A stretch of DNA of 64,000 bases from NCBI RefSeq assembly GCF_002797575.1, contig NZ_PGTX01000001.1:1-64000 (forward strand), in the 5' to 3' direction. The translations under genes were made by a program, and so were the position numbers. This stretch comes from Polynucleobacter brandtiae (GTDB lineage: Bacteria; Pseudomonadota; Gammaproteobacteria; Burkholderiales; Burkholderiaceae). Below are positions 7,935-15,580 of the stretch, piece after piece. The notes below the pieces were generated by a model. It was given only the letters and a program-made list of their open reading frames with translations. It did no database searches and was not told the origin of the DNA. Each line of letters starts with the position of its first letter. The stretch's first letter is position 1.

Positions 7935-8765
7935 ATGAAAGTAGGCCTTATTGGTTTTGGAAAAACAGGTCGAGCAGTTGCCACTGTTTTGCTCGAATCG
8001 AAATCTACAAACTTACAGTGGGTTGTCAGGCAATCGACCACACTCGAGCATCGTTCTGTTCCTGAGTTTTTAGGAATACAGTCTGACGAACCTGGACTTA
8101 TCTATTCTAAGGATGAATTTACTGCAGATCAGCTGCTAGACCACATGCCAGTAGATGTCATTATTGACTTTTCTCACGAAACGGGAATTGATTACTACGC
8201 ACAAGCTGCTGCCAAGCGCGGCATCACAATCGTTAGTGCGGTTTCGCAGTATGAGCCTGCCGCGCTTGCAAAGCTCAAAGATCTCAGTGATAAAACGATT
8301 GTGATGCATTCACCGAACATCACCCTAGGCATTAACTTTCTGATGATTGCTGCAAAGATACTAAAAAATATTGCACCTTATACCGATATTGAAATCATTG
8401 AAGAGCACTTCAAGAATAAATCCGAAGTCTCCGGTACCGCTAAGGTCATAGCGAGAGAGCTTGGTTTAGCGGAGGATGCGATTAAGACAGTCAGAGCAGG
8501 TGGCATTATTGGTACTCATGAAATCTTATTCGGCTTTCCGTATCAAACTGTTCGACTCAAGCATGAGGCCATTTCACGCGAAGCTTTTGGTAATGGCATT
8601 TTGTTTGCCGTTGAGCAGCTCAACGGAAAGTCAAAAGGCTTTTACTCCATGGAGGATTTATTGCTACCTTACTTCAAGCTTCAGGAAAATGAAGAGCAAA
8701 ATATCTTGGAGAATAGAAGGCCTTGGTGGAAATTTTGGATTGAAAATGAGCAACGCTCAAAATGA
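7935..8765 (+). CDS. DapB-like dihydrodipicolinate reductase paralogue
   Basis: The 276-residue protein has an N-terminal Rossmann NAD(P)-binding fold (GFGKTGRAV at 7-15) and the DapB C-terminal catalytic domain. The active-site region reads EEHFKNKSEVSGTA, compared with E(A)HHRHKVDAPSGTA in classical DapB. The catalytic His and Lys positions are kept, while the second His is Phe and one residue is missing. A C-terminal tail of about 30 residues ending RPWWKFWIENEQRSK is unusual. AGGAGGT lies 5 bases before the ATG. A reductase related to DapB is well supported. True lysine biosynthesis is uncertain, since the altered site suggests a paralogue with another substrate. Confidence 0.75.
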   Translation: MKVGLIGFGKTGRAVATVLLESKSTNLQWVVRQSTTLEHRSVPEFLGIQSDEPGLIYSKDEFTADQLLDHMPVDVIIDFSHETGIDYYAQAAAKRGITIVSAVSQYEPAALAKLKDLSDKTIVMHSPNITLGINFLMIAAKILKNIAPYTDIEIIEEHFKNKSEVSGTAKVIARELGLAEDAIKTVRAGGIIGTHEILFGFPYQTVRLKHEAISREAFGNGILFAVEQLNGKSKGFYSMEDLLLPYFKLQENEEQNILENRRPWWKFWIENEQRSK

Positions 8766-8805
8766 AGTGTTAATACATCTGACTACTGCCGATAACACTC
8801 ATCAT

Positions 8806-8976
8806 CTAATCTAATGAGGCTCCAGATTGTTTAACAATCTTTGCCCAACGCGTAATGTCTTCCTGTAGCAGCTTTCCAAATTCGCTCGGCGTCATATTAG
8901 AAAGCTCTACACCAGATGCTTGAAGCTTCTCCTTTGAATCGGGATTAGCTAAAGTAGTTTGTAATTTGCTTGTCAT
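8806..8976 (-). pseudogene. C-terminal remnant of a Bug/TctC-family substrate-binding protein
   Basis: Reading the minus strand from 8976 gives 56 residues ending in a TAG. It contains NPDSKEKLQASGVELSNMTP, EFGKLLQEDITRWAKIVKQSG and a final SGASLD, the characteristic C-terminus of tripartite tricarboxylate transporter (Bug) receptors. These are normally about 320 residues with a signal peptide, and everything before is gone. An ATG happens to open the fragment, but a functional protein is very unlikely. Confidence 0.8.
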
Positions 8977-8987
8977 ATTTTTGCAAC

Positions 8988-9011
8988 ATATTTCGATATA
9001 ATTGGAAATAT
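8988..9011 (+). promoter_or_regulatory. arsR promoter/operator with possible leaderless start
   Basis: The inverted repeat ATATTTC-N10-GAAATAT covers the -10 box TATAAT (8997-9002) and runs into the arsR start codon at 9010. A transcript starting about 7 bases after this -10 box would begin at or next to the ATG, so the arsR mRNA may lack a leader. The overlap of the dyad with the promoter fits ArsR autorepression. A -35 box is not clear. Confidence 0.5.
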
Positions 9012-9339
9012 GAAGAATATTGAGGCAATTTCCGCATTCCTTGCGCTAGGGCAAGAATCCCGCTTAAATGTATTTCGTTTAATAGTGCAGCGAGGAGAGT
9101 CTGGACTGACTCCTAGTCAAATCATTAAAAAATTAGGTATTCCGAATGCTACGCTGAGCTTTCATTTAAAAGAATTAACCCAAGCTAATTTACTGATAGT
9201 TGAGCGCCAAAGTCGAAATCTTATTTATAGGCCTAATGCCGAGTTGGTGCAAAGCTTGAGTAGTTTTTTACTCGAAAACTGTTGTGGAGGGAAGTCTTGC
9301 TTGCCCGAGAAAAAACGCAAGAAAGTAAAAGTAATATGA
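9010..9339 (+). CDS. arsR: ArsR-family metalloregulator
   Basis: The 109-residue protein has the ArsR winged helix (HTH about 33-60, with ATLSFHLKELTQANLL as recognition region). Three cysteines lie near the C-terminus, C90, C91 and C96 (ENCCGGKSC), a layout like the As(III)-binding C-terminal sites of some arsenic-responsive ArsR proteins. It should repress the operon until arsenite binds. The stop codon overlaps the next start in ATGA (9336-9339), so it is co-transcribed with the arsC-like/aquaporin frame. Confidence 0.88.
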   Translation: MKNIEAISAFLALGQESRLNVFRLIVQRGESGLTPSQIIKKLGIPNATLSFHLKELTQANLLIVERQSRNLIYRPNAELVQSLSSFLLENCCGGKSCLPEKKRKKVKVI

Positions 9340-9725
9340 AATGCTACAACATCCGCTTTGTATATACCCATCATTCAGCGCGCTCTATTTTAGGCAAGTC
9401 ATTGGCGTCTACTCAACCAAGCGACAGGTTTGTGGGTTTTTTAGCCGAGACCTCGCCAGGTACCTCTGTTAATCCTATTGCATCGCAAATGGATTTTATG
9501 GTTACTGTTTGTGATGATGCAGCAGGTAGGCAATCCCCATGGCCTCGTCCTAATGTAACAGCGCATTGGGGATTTCCTGATCCTTTAAAAGTACAGGGTT
9601 CTGAATTCGAAAAAAAGACTGCCTTTGTGGATGCGATGAACAGTTTAAAAATGAGTAGATATTTTGGCCTCAATGACTTTGGAGAGATTAGATTCCTTGA
9701 GTTTAAAAAATACTCATGCAATAGT
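9336..9725 (+). pseudogene. Degenerate arsenate reductase (ArsC, LMW-phosphatase type), fused in frame to the aquaporin
   Basis: About 130 residues recall thioredoxin-coupled ArsC: SARSIL after the P-loop, QMDFMVTVCDDAAGR, and NVTAHWGFPDPLKVQGSE. The P-loop reads YTHHSARS, so the essential nucleophilic Cys of CTxNSARS is Tyr. The later resolving Cys-Pro is Ser-Pro, and about 30 residues between VNPIA and QMDF are absent. The frame is free of stops and continues into the aquaporin. Arsenate reduction by this polypeptide is therefore not expected. Either it is a recently decayed gene whose frame survived, or the domain has a non-catalytic role. Confidence 0.75.
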
Positions 9726-10391
9726 ATGAAAAATATTATTAGTGAATTTATTGGAACCGCTTTATTGCTCGCCATTGTTGCCGGCTCAGGATTAATGGGT
9801 GAGTCTCTAGGCGCGGGTAATGATGCTGTCGCTTTGCTGGGTAATAGTATTGCGACTGGCGCTGGTTTGTATGTGCTCATAACATTACTGGGGCCCATTT
9901 CAGGGGCACACTTTAATCCAGTGGTATCTGCTATGTTTTGGCAGTTAGGCTACATCAAAACCAGTCAAATGCTAGCCTATTGGTTGCGGCAGTTGACAGG
10001 GGCTGTAATTGGTATTTGGGTGACGCATTGGATGTTCAGTCTACCGATCATGCAGGTTTCTAGCAATATCAGAACTGGTAGCGGCATGTGGGTAAGTGAA
10101 TTTATCTCCACATTAGTATTATTGGTGGTAATTCGACTTGGGGATCAGGGGGCTAAGGATAAAGTTCCCATGCTTGTGGCATTAACGGTAGTGGCGGGGT
10201 ATTGGTTTACCTCATCTACCTTCTTTGCAAACCCTGCTGTAGCGATTGCCAGAAGCTTAACCAATACCTTTGTTGGCATTGCTCCCGCGGATGTCAGTGG
10301 TTTTATTGTTGCTGAAACGCTAGCAGCTATTATTTTTATCGCTTTATTTTGCCGCAAAGTAGGAAGAACAAAACCGAACCGCAGCATGTGA
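9726..10391 (+). CDS. MIP-family channel, AqpS-like arsenical aquaglyceroporin
   Basis: The protein is 221 residues if started at the ATG at 9726 (MKNIISEFIGTALL), which matches the normal family N-terminus. Six membrane segments and the two pore half-helices are present, with motifs SGAHFNPVVSA (NPV in place of NPA) and FFANPAVAIAR. The frame is open further upstream into the arsC-like segment, so a 351-residue fusion (from 9336) is also possible. Position after arsR and arsC fits a channel that lets arsenite or methylarsenicals out, as described for AqpS operons. The substrate is inferred from context. Confidence 0.85.
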   Translation: MKNIISEFIGTALLLAIVAGSGLMGESLGAGNDAVALLGNSIATGAGLYVLITLLGPISGAHFNPVVSAMFWQLGYIKTSQMLAYWLRQLTGAVIGIWVTHWMFSLPIMQVSSNIRTGSGMWVSEFISTLVLLVVIRLGDQGAKDKVPMLVALTVVAGYWFTSSTFFANPAVAIARSLTNTFVGIAPADVSGFIVAETLAAIIFIALFCRKVGRTKPNRSM

Positions 10392-10461
10392 TCAATTCAC
10401 ATCTGTGCGTATCCATTGTCACCAGCAGCCACCAGAGTGATCTAGGGTGCCGATAAAAAAC

Positions 10462-10956
10462 TTAATCTTCTAATAAGCTCCTTAGCATCCACGCTGTTTT
10501 TTCATGGATATCTAAACGTTGAGTGAGTACATCAGCAGTTGGCTGATCATTGGCAATAGCGACTACCGGAAATAATTTACGTGCTGTCTTGGCAGTAGCC
10601 TCTTGTGCTTTTACCAAGTGCCTTATCATTTCTTCAGCTTTGGGGACACCCTTGATCTCTTTAATGGTGGCACGTTTTACAAATTCACCATAAGTACCAG
10701 GTGCAGGGTAGCCTAGCGCCCGAATTCTTTCGGCAATCGTATCTAATGCTATCCACTGTTCGCTGTACTGCGCCATAAACATATTGTGCAGGGTATTAAA
10801 TTGTGGACCCTTCACATTCCAGTGAAAGTTATGTGTCATTAGATAGAGCGTATAGCTGTCAGCGAGCAGGTTACAAAGACCTTCTGCAATCTTTTTTCTA
10901 TTTAACTCTGATATACCAATGTCGATGCCCATACTTTTGTTCTTCATAGTTGCCAT
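10462..10956 (-). CDS. dps: Dps-family DNA-protection / ferritin-like protein
   Basis: The 164-residue protein forms the Dps four-helix bundle. The inter-subunit ferroxidase residues are visible: H45 (HNFHWNVKGPQF), H57, D72 and E76 (ALDTIAERIRALG). Dps dodecamers store iron, use up hydrogen peroxide and shield DNA in stationary phase. The N-terminus MATMKNKSMG offers several starts (MKNK, MGID). The gene is monocistronic and convergent with the arsenic operon. Confidence 0.93.
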   Translation of the reverse strand: MATMKNKSMGIDIGISELNRKKIAEGLCNLLADSYTLYLMTHNFHWNVKGPQFNTLHNMFMAQYSEQWIALDTIAERIRALGYPAPGTYGEFVKRATIKEIKGVPKAEEMIRHLVKAQEATAKTARKLFPVVAIANDQPTADVLTQRLDIHEKTAWMLRSLLED

Positions 10957-11130
10957 ATATAGCCCTTGATCTTGTCTTCATTCATCTTAACAACTAAAGG
11001 CCATTAAAAGTGGCTCATTCACTAACAACCCTCAGGTTAAGGACCTTTATCTCTATATATCAATTAATGTATAAAGAAAACACTTTTAAGTATTTGGTGA
11101 AATATAGATTGCCTTTGACAATCAGAGGCT
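10957..11130. other. Divergent intergenic region between dps and cysI
   Basis: The region is AT-rich, with TATA-like runs at about 11054-11075, and presumably carries both divergent promoters. No convincing operator or hairpin was seen, and no ribosome site stands out before 11131. Confidence 0.3.
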
Positions 11131-12834
11131 ATGTACAAATATGACAGCATTGACCAAACCCTTGTGGACCAACGAGTTTCCCAATTTCGCGAGCAGGTTG
11201 GCCGTCGCTTAAATGGTGCTTTGGGTGAGGATGAGTTCAAGCCACTGCGATTACAGAACGGCCTGTATCTTCAACGCCATGCCTATATGCTGCGTGTGGC
11301 CATTCCTTACGGCTTGCTCAGTAGTGATCAGTTAAGAGCATTAGCAGCGATCTCTGAAAAGTACGATCGTGGGTATGGCCACTTTACGACCCGTCAAAAT
11401 ATTCAATTTAACTGGGTCTCCTTGGAAGAGACTCCGAATATATTGGCTGAGCTTGCCAAGGTAGAGATGCATGCCATACAGACCTCAGGAAACTGCATTC
11501 GTAATATTACAAGCGATGCATATGCAGGCGTTGCGGCTGATGAATATGTTGACCCGCGTCCTATTTGTGAGCTGTTACGTCAATGGTCAACACTACACCC
11601 TGAGTTCGCCCATTTGCCTCGCAAATTCAAGTTTGCTATTAATGGTGCGAAAGAGGACCGAACAGTTTTGCTCTGTCATGACGTCGGGATTGAATTAAAC
11701 ATCAACGCAGCTGGCGAGCTATTAGTGGATTTATATGCTGGTGGTGGTATGGGTCGAACACCTATTTTAGGTGCTCTGATTAAGCAGGGTTTGCCATGGC
11801 AACTGCTACCAAGTTATCTCACGGCCTTACTAAGAACATACAACCGCTTTGGACGTCGCGATAATTTATATAAAGCACGCATCAAAATATTAGTTAAAGC
11901 CCTGGGGCCAGAGGAGTTCGCGCGGCAGGTAGAGACAGAATGGAGTCACATTAAACATGGTGATGATCACTTTACTATTGCTGAATGGGACCGAGTAGCC
12001 CAGTACTTTACAAAACCTGCTTACAAAACACTCACTCAAGTTCCGCTCAATGATGTAATCGACATTGCTCCTGATCAGGATCGAGCACATTTTACGCGCT
12101 GGTTAGAGCGTAATATCAGGCCACATCAGGTGCCGGGTTATGTCAGCGTCTTGCTCTCTTTAAAGCCTCATGGCACTGTTGCACCAGGAGATGCAACTAC
12201 CGCGCAGATGCTAGCAATAGCGGACTTAGCGGATCTATATAGTTTTGGCGAGTTACGGGTAACGCATGAACAGAATCTGGTACTTGCTGACGTTGAGCAA
12301 AGTCAGTTATTGAGTTTATGGCAGGCTGCTAAAAACCACTTCATCGCATTGCCGAATATTGGTTTACTCACCGATATCATTGCTTGTCCTGGTGGCGACT
12401 TTTGTTCTTTAGCGAATGCTAAGTCATTGCCTATTGCAAAGGCCATACAGGAGCGTTTTGATGATCTTGATTATCTCTTTGATTTGGGGGGGATTTCTTT
12501 AAATATTTCCGGGTGTATTAATTCATGTGGTCATCACCATGTGGGTAATATTGGCATTTTGGGGGTCGATAAAGATGGTCAAGAGTGGTATCAAATCACG
12601 CTTGGTGGCGAGCAAGGATATGCTGCAGCCATTGGAAAGGTGATCGGCCCCGCCTTTAGCGCCGATGACATCCCAGACGTTATTGCACGCATTATTAACT
12701 CCTATGTTGATCAAAGATTGGATGGGGAGACTTTCATTCAAGCCTTTAGCCGACTGGGAATGCCGCCTTTTAAGGAGGCGGCATATCAGCAGATAAGTAA
12801 GCTCAAGATTGCTAGCCAGGAGCGTGGGGCATGA
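11131..12834 (+). CDS. cysI: Nitrite/sulfite reductase hemoprotein
   Basis: The 567-residue protein is built of two ferredoxin-like/siroheme-[4Fe-4S] half repeats. The four cluster-binding cysteines are visible as C419 and C425 (CPGGDFC) and C462 and C466 (SGCINSCGHHH). It carries out the six-electron reduction of sulfite to sulfide (or nitrite to ammonia). The length matches CysI-type hemoproteins. It heads an operon with a DUF934 gene (4-base overlap) and siroheme-synthesis cobA, the usual Burkholderiales sulfite-assimilation order, but cysH, cysD and cysN are absent from the cluster. Sulfite is favoured over nitrite by DUF934, not by sequence proof. Confidence 0.88.
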   Translation: MYKYDSIDQTLVDQRVSQFREQVGRRLNGALGEDEFKPLRLQNGLYLQRHAYMLRVAIPYGLLSSDQLRALAAISEKYDRGYGHFTTRQNIQFNWVSLEETPNILAELAKVEMHAIQTSGNCIRNITSDAYAGVAADEYVDPRPICELLRQWSTLHPEFAHLPRKFKFAINGAKEDRTVLLCHDVGIELNINAAGELLVDLYAGGGMGRTPILGALIKQGLPWQLLPSYLTALLRTYNRFGRRDNLYKARIKILVKALGPEEFARQVETEWSHIKHGDDHFTIAEWDRVAQYFTKPAYKTLTQVPLNDVIDIAPDQDRAHFTRWLERNIRPHQVPGYVSVLLSLKPHGTVAPGDATTAQMLAIADLADLYSFGELRVTHEQNLVLADVEQSQLLSLWQAAKNHFIALPNIGLLTDIIACPGGDFCSLANAKSLPIAKAIQERFDDLDYLFDLGGISLNISGCINSCGHHHVGNIGILGVDKDGQEWYQITLGGEQGYAAAIGKVIGPAFSADDIPDVIARIINSYVDQRLDGETFIQAFSRLGMPPFKEAAYQQISKLKIASQERGA

Positions 12835-13421
12835 TGGCACAGTCCAAACACATCCTCTCTTTTCCAAAAGATGGAAAACCGGCACTGATACCCAATGAGT
12901 GGCAAATTTGTTATGCGGGTGCAGAAAATGAGGACTTACTACATTCTGATTGGGGTGTTCATAAAGTATTACTACCATTTTCGTGGTGGCAAGCACACTT
13001 TAATTCAGGCAATACGAGCTCTGCGCTAGTAGCAAAAGTGAAGCAAGGCCATATAGGTGTTTGGTTTTCTGCTGAGGAGGATATTTTGCAGCACTCAGCA
13101 TTAATCGAAACCGGTAAGTCACTATGGCCTATTGTGGCTTCACACTTTCCTATTTTTAGGGATGGAAGAAGTTTTAGCACTGCAGCCTTACTACGAGAGC
13201 GCTTTCAATGGCAGGGCGAGGTTCGGGCAATTGGCGATGTATTGATTGACCAACTAATACAGGGTGCGCGAGTAGGGTTTGATGCTTTTGACTTGCGCCC
13301 AGATCAGAGCCTGGATACTGCCTTACAACAACTTAATGTATTCCCCGTAAGCATGCAGAACAGTTGGCGCAATAAACGCACATTAATCGAAGCGCATGCC
13401 GATCGGTTTTTGAAATCATGA
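12831..13421 (+). CDS. DUF934-family protein of the sulfite-reduction operon
   Basis: The 196-residue protein of the DUF934 family is regularly encoded next to cysI in proteobacteria. It overlaps cysI by the ATGA at 12831-12834 and cobA by the ATGA at 13418-13421, so the three are translationally coupled. The C-terminal part has the family block RFQWQGEVRAIGDVLIDQL and the motif GFDAFDLRPDQSL. Its biochemical role is not established. It has been proposed to help electron delivery or assembly of sulfite reductase, which the sequence does not decide. Confidence 0.85.
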   Translation: MMAQSKHILSFPKDGKPALIPNEWQICYAGAENEDLLHSDWGVHKVLLPFSWWQAHFNSGNTSSALVAKVKQGHIGVWFSAEEDILQHSALIETGKSLWPIVASHFPIFRDGRSFSTAALLRERFQWQGEVRAIGDVLIDQLIQGARVGFDAFDLRPDQSLDTALQQLNVFPVSMQNSWRNKRTLIEAHADRFLKS

Positions 13422-14263
13422 GCACCAATAAAAATGACTTAGCAACCCTGGGTAAAGTATTTCTTGTTGGCGCTGGGCCTGGCGCGGCAGATCTGATTAC
13501 GGTTCGCGGTGCCAAATTATTAGCTCAAGCGGATATCGTATTTTATGATTCTTTGGTTGAACCTGAAATGCTAGCACTTTGTCCTCAGGCTATCTTAGTA
13601 CCAGTAGGCAAACGTTGTGGCAAGCTATCCTCGGCGCAGTATTTTATTAATAAGCGGTTGGTAGATGCGGCTCATCAATATTCCATGATCGTTAGACTAA
13701 AGGGAGGCGATCCGATGCTTTTTGGCAGGGCTGACGAAGAGCTTAGCGCTTTAAAAAATGCCGGTATCGAAGTTGGGGTAGTGCCCGGTATTACTGCTGC
13801 ATTGGCAGCCGCAGCGTCGCTTGGGCAGTCTTTAACCTTACGTGGAGTCAGTAGAAGCGTTGCTTTTGTTACCTTAGCGCAAGGGGAGGACAGTACACCA
13901 TCTGTCCAACCCATCAGCACTCCTGCCGCAGATACACTGATTTATTACATGGGCCGAAAGGATGCTGTAAAGATTGCCCACCAATTGATTGAGCATTCCT
14001 CCAATCAAACTCGAGATACTCCTGTATTTATTTTGGAGTCCGTCAGTACGACCAGAGAGCGGAAATGGTCTGGCACTCTAGGAGAATTGGCGATTGGAAA
14101 AGCTGGCCCTTGGTTTAATAGCGCCTCACCGGCATTAATTATGATTGGATCCGCTTTTAGCAAAGCCGACCAGTGCGTAGAAAACTTAGAGGTGCTTGAT
14201 ACCAAACTTGACAATCGCTTGCAGGACAGTTTCACTCTCACCAACAGCCGGCGTTGCGCTTAA
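13418..14263 (+). CDS. cobA: Uroporphyrinogen-III C-methyltransferase (SUMT)
   Basis: The 281-residue protein has the SUMT signature blocks: FLVGAGPGAADLITVRG near 15-31, RLKGGDPMLFGRADEE near 93-108, and GVVPGITAALAAAASLG. It methylates uroporphyrinogen III twice to precorrin-2, the first step to siroheme needed by the reductase encoded upstream. No CysG dehydrogenase/ferrochelatase domain is attached, and those steps may be covered by the convergent CbiX-like gene and another enzyme. The C-terminal 26 codons overlap that convergent gene. Confidence 0.92.
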   Translation: MSTNKNDLATLGKVFLVGAGPGAADLITVRGAKLLAQADIVFYDSLVEPEMLALCPQAILVPVGKRCGKLSSAQYFINKRLVDAAHQYSMIVRLKGGDPMLFGRADEELSALKNAGIEVGVVPGITAALAAAASLGQSLTLRGVSRSVAFVTLAQGEDSTPSVQPISTPAADTLIYYMGRKDAVKIAHQLIEHSSNQTRDTPVFILESVSTTRERKWSGTLGELAIGKAGPWFNSASPALIMIGSAFSKADQCVENLEVLDTKLDNRLQDSFTLTNSRRCA

Positions 14264-14548
14264 GCTTATATCTGGGTATTGACGTCTACAAGCCTCCAGA
14301 AGGACTGGAAAATCATTGCGTAAATGCCCGCCTTGACCAAAAAATACAGGCACGATTGTGATGCTGGTCGCTCCTTTGGCGCAAAGTAATCCTATTGCAT
14401 TCTCGAGGGAGGGCTCCATCAACTCTAAAAAGGCAAGCTCTACGGGGGTGCTAGGAATCTGTTGGCTCCATAGCGCTGCTAAACGATCAAAGGGTTCGCG
14501 CCAACGCATATCACGTGCGCCATGTCCAAATAAGATGAGTGCTTTCAT
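14186..14548 (-). CDS. cbiX: CbiX-type sirohydrochlorin chelatase
   Basis: The 120-residue short CbiX protein keeps the two metal-binding/catalytic histidines, H9 (LILFGHGARD) and H75 (VPVFFGQGGHLRND). Such small homodimeric enzymes insert Co2+ or Fe2+ into sirohydrochlorin. In this context the product would be siroheme for CysI. The gene is on the opposite strand to cobA and their 3' ends overlap by 78 bases. Both products keep normal ends for their families, so the overlap seems real. Confidence 0.88.
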   Translation of the reverse strand: MKALILFGHGARDMRWREPFDRLAALWSQQIPSTPVELAFLELMEPSLENAIGLLCAKGATSITIVPVFFGQGGHLRNDFPVLLEACRRQYPDISLSATPAVGESETVLQAIVKFGIKHL

Positions 14549-14648
14549 AAGATATCGTTATTTTAGGGTGAATTTGGTATTTAAAGACCTGTTTGTATTT
14601 ATACTGACTTTTGATAATGTTATGGTTAATTTTTAATGGGAGACGTTT

Positions 14649-15557
14649 GTGAATAGTCAATTGACCAAAAGCTGTTTTGTTGCCGCCACCATTTTGTTCG
14701 GCGCTGCCAATGTGAGCGCTGCTAGTCCAACACTTGATAAGATCAAGTCGTCAGGCACGGTGACCATGGGTGTGCGCGAATCCTCTATTCCAATGTCTTA
14801 TACAACCGGTGATAGCCGCTTCGATGGTTACCATGTTGAAATCTGCCGCATGATTTTGGCGGACATTAAATCAAACTTAGGCCTCAGCACTTTACGGATT
14901 AATTATCAGCCAGTCACTTCTCAAAATCGCGTACCTTTAGTTCAAAATGGCACTGTTGATATTGAGTGCGGTACGACAACCAATAATACTGCGCGCGCCA
15001 AAACTGTTGGCTTTGCTAATACGCTTTACGTTGAAGAGGTCCGAATTGCCGTAAGGGCCAACTCGGGTATTACGTCGATTGCGCAGTTGAACGGAAAAAA
15101 AGTAGCCACCACTACTGGCACGACATCCGTTCAGTTATTGCGCAAGAATGAAAAAGCGACCGGCGTTAACTTTGATGAAGTGTTTGGCAAGGACCATGCA
15201 GACAGCTTTTTATTACTTGAGTCTGGTCGTGCTGATGCATTTGTGATGGATGGTTCCATTTTGGCTGGCAACATCGCTAATTCCAAAAATCCAAAGGATT
15301 TCAAAATTGTTGGTGAAGTACTAGCAACAGAGCCTATTGCAATTATGGTGCCTAAAAATGATCCAGAATTTATGGCTGCCGTAAATGCATCTATTGCAAA
15401 AATAGTTGCTAACGGCAATATGCCCAAGCTGTGGGATAAGTGGTTCTTAAAGCCTATTCCACCTAAGAATATTGTGGTTGGACTCGAGTTATCTCCTGCA
15501 ACTAAAAATGCTTGGGCGAACCTCAATGACAAGCCTGCGGAAGATTATCAAAAGTAG
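14649..15557 (+). CDS. gltI: Glutamate/aspartate ABC transporter, periplasmic binding protein
   Basis: The 302-residue type-2 amino-acid binding protein has a signal peptide (cleavage near VSAA, about 23-26). It shows the family pattern GTVTMGVRESSIPMSY and SRFDGYHVEICR, with the VDIECGTTTNNTARAKTVGFANT block typical of GltI. The start is a GTG preceded by GGGAG at a 6-base spacing, and the ATG at 14636 is out of frame. It is the first of four genes gltIJKL in the standard order. Confidence 0.92.
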   Translation: MNSQLTKSCFVAATILFGAANVSAASPTLDKIKSSGTVTMGVRESSIPMSYTTGDSRFDGYHVEICRMILADIKSNLGLSTLRINYQPVTSQNRVPLVQNGTVDIECGTTTNNTARAKTVGFANTLYVEEVRIAVRANSGITSIAQLNGKKVATTTGTTSVQLLRKNEKATGVNFDEVFGKDHADSFLLLESGRADAFVMDGSILAGNIANSKNPKDFKIVGEVLATEPIAIMVPKNDPEFMAAVNASIAKIVANGNMPKLWDKWFLKPIPPKNIVVGLELSPATKNAWANLNDKPAEDYQK

Positions 15558-15580
15558 TAATTTTAAAATAAGCGCCTTAT

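Noticed and set aside
7769-8065. 98-codon frame before the DapB-like gene
   Set aside because: It overlaps the start of the well-supported reductase gene in another frame and has no recognisable product.
9413-9898. 161-codon minus-strand frame opposite the arsC-like/aquaporin region
   Set aside because: It is antisense to recognisable ArsC and MIP motifs and has no family features of its own.
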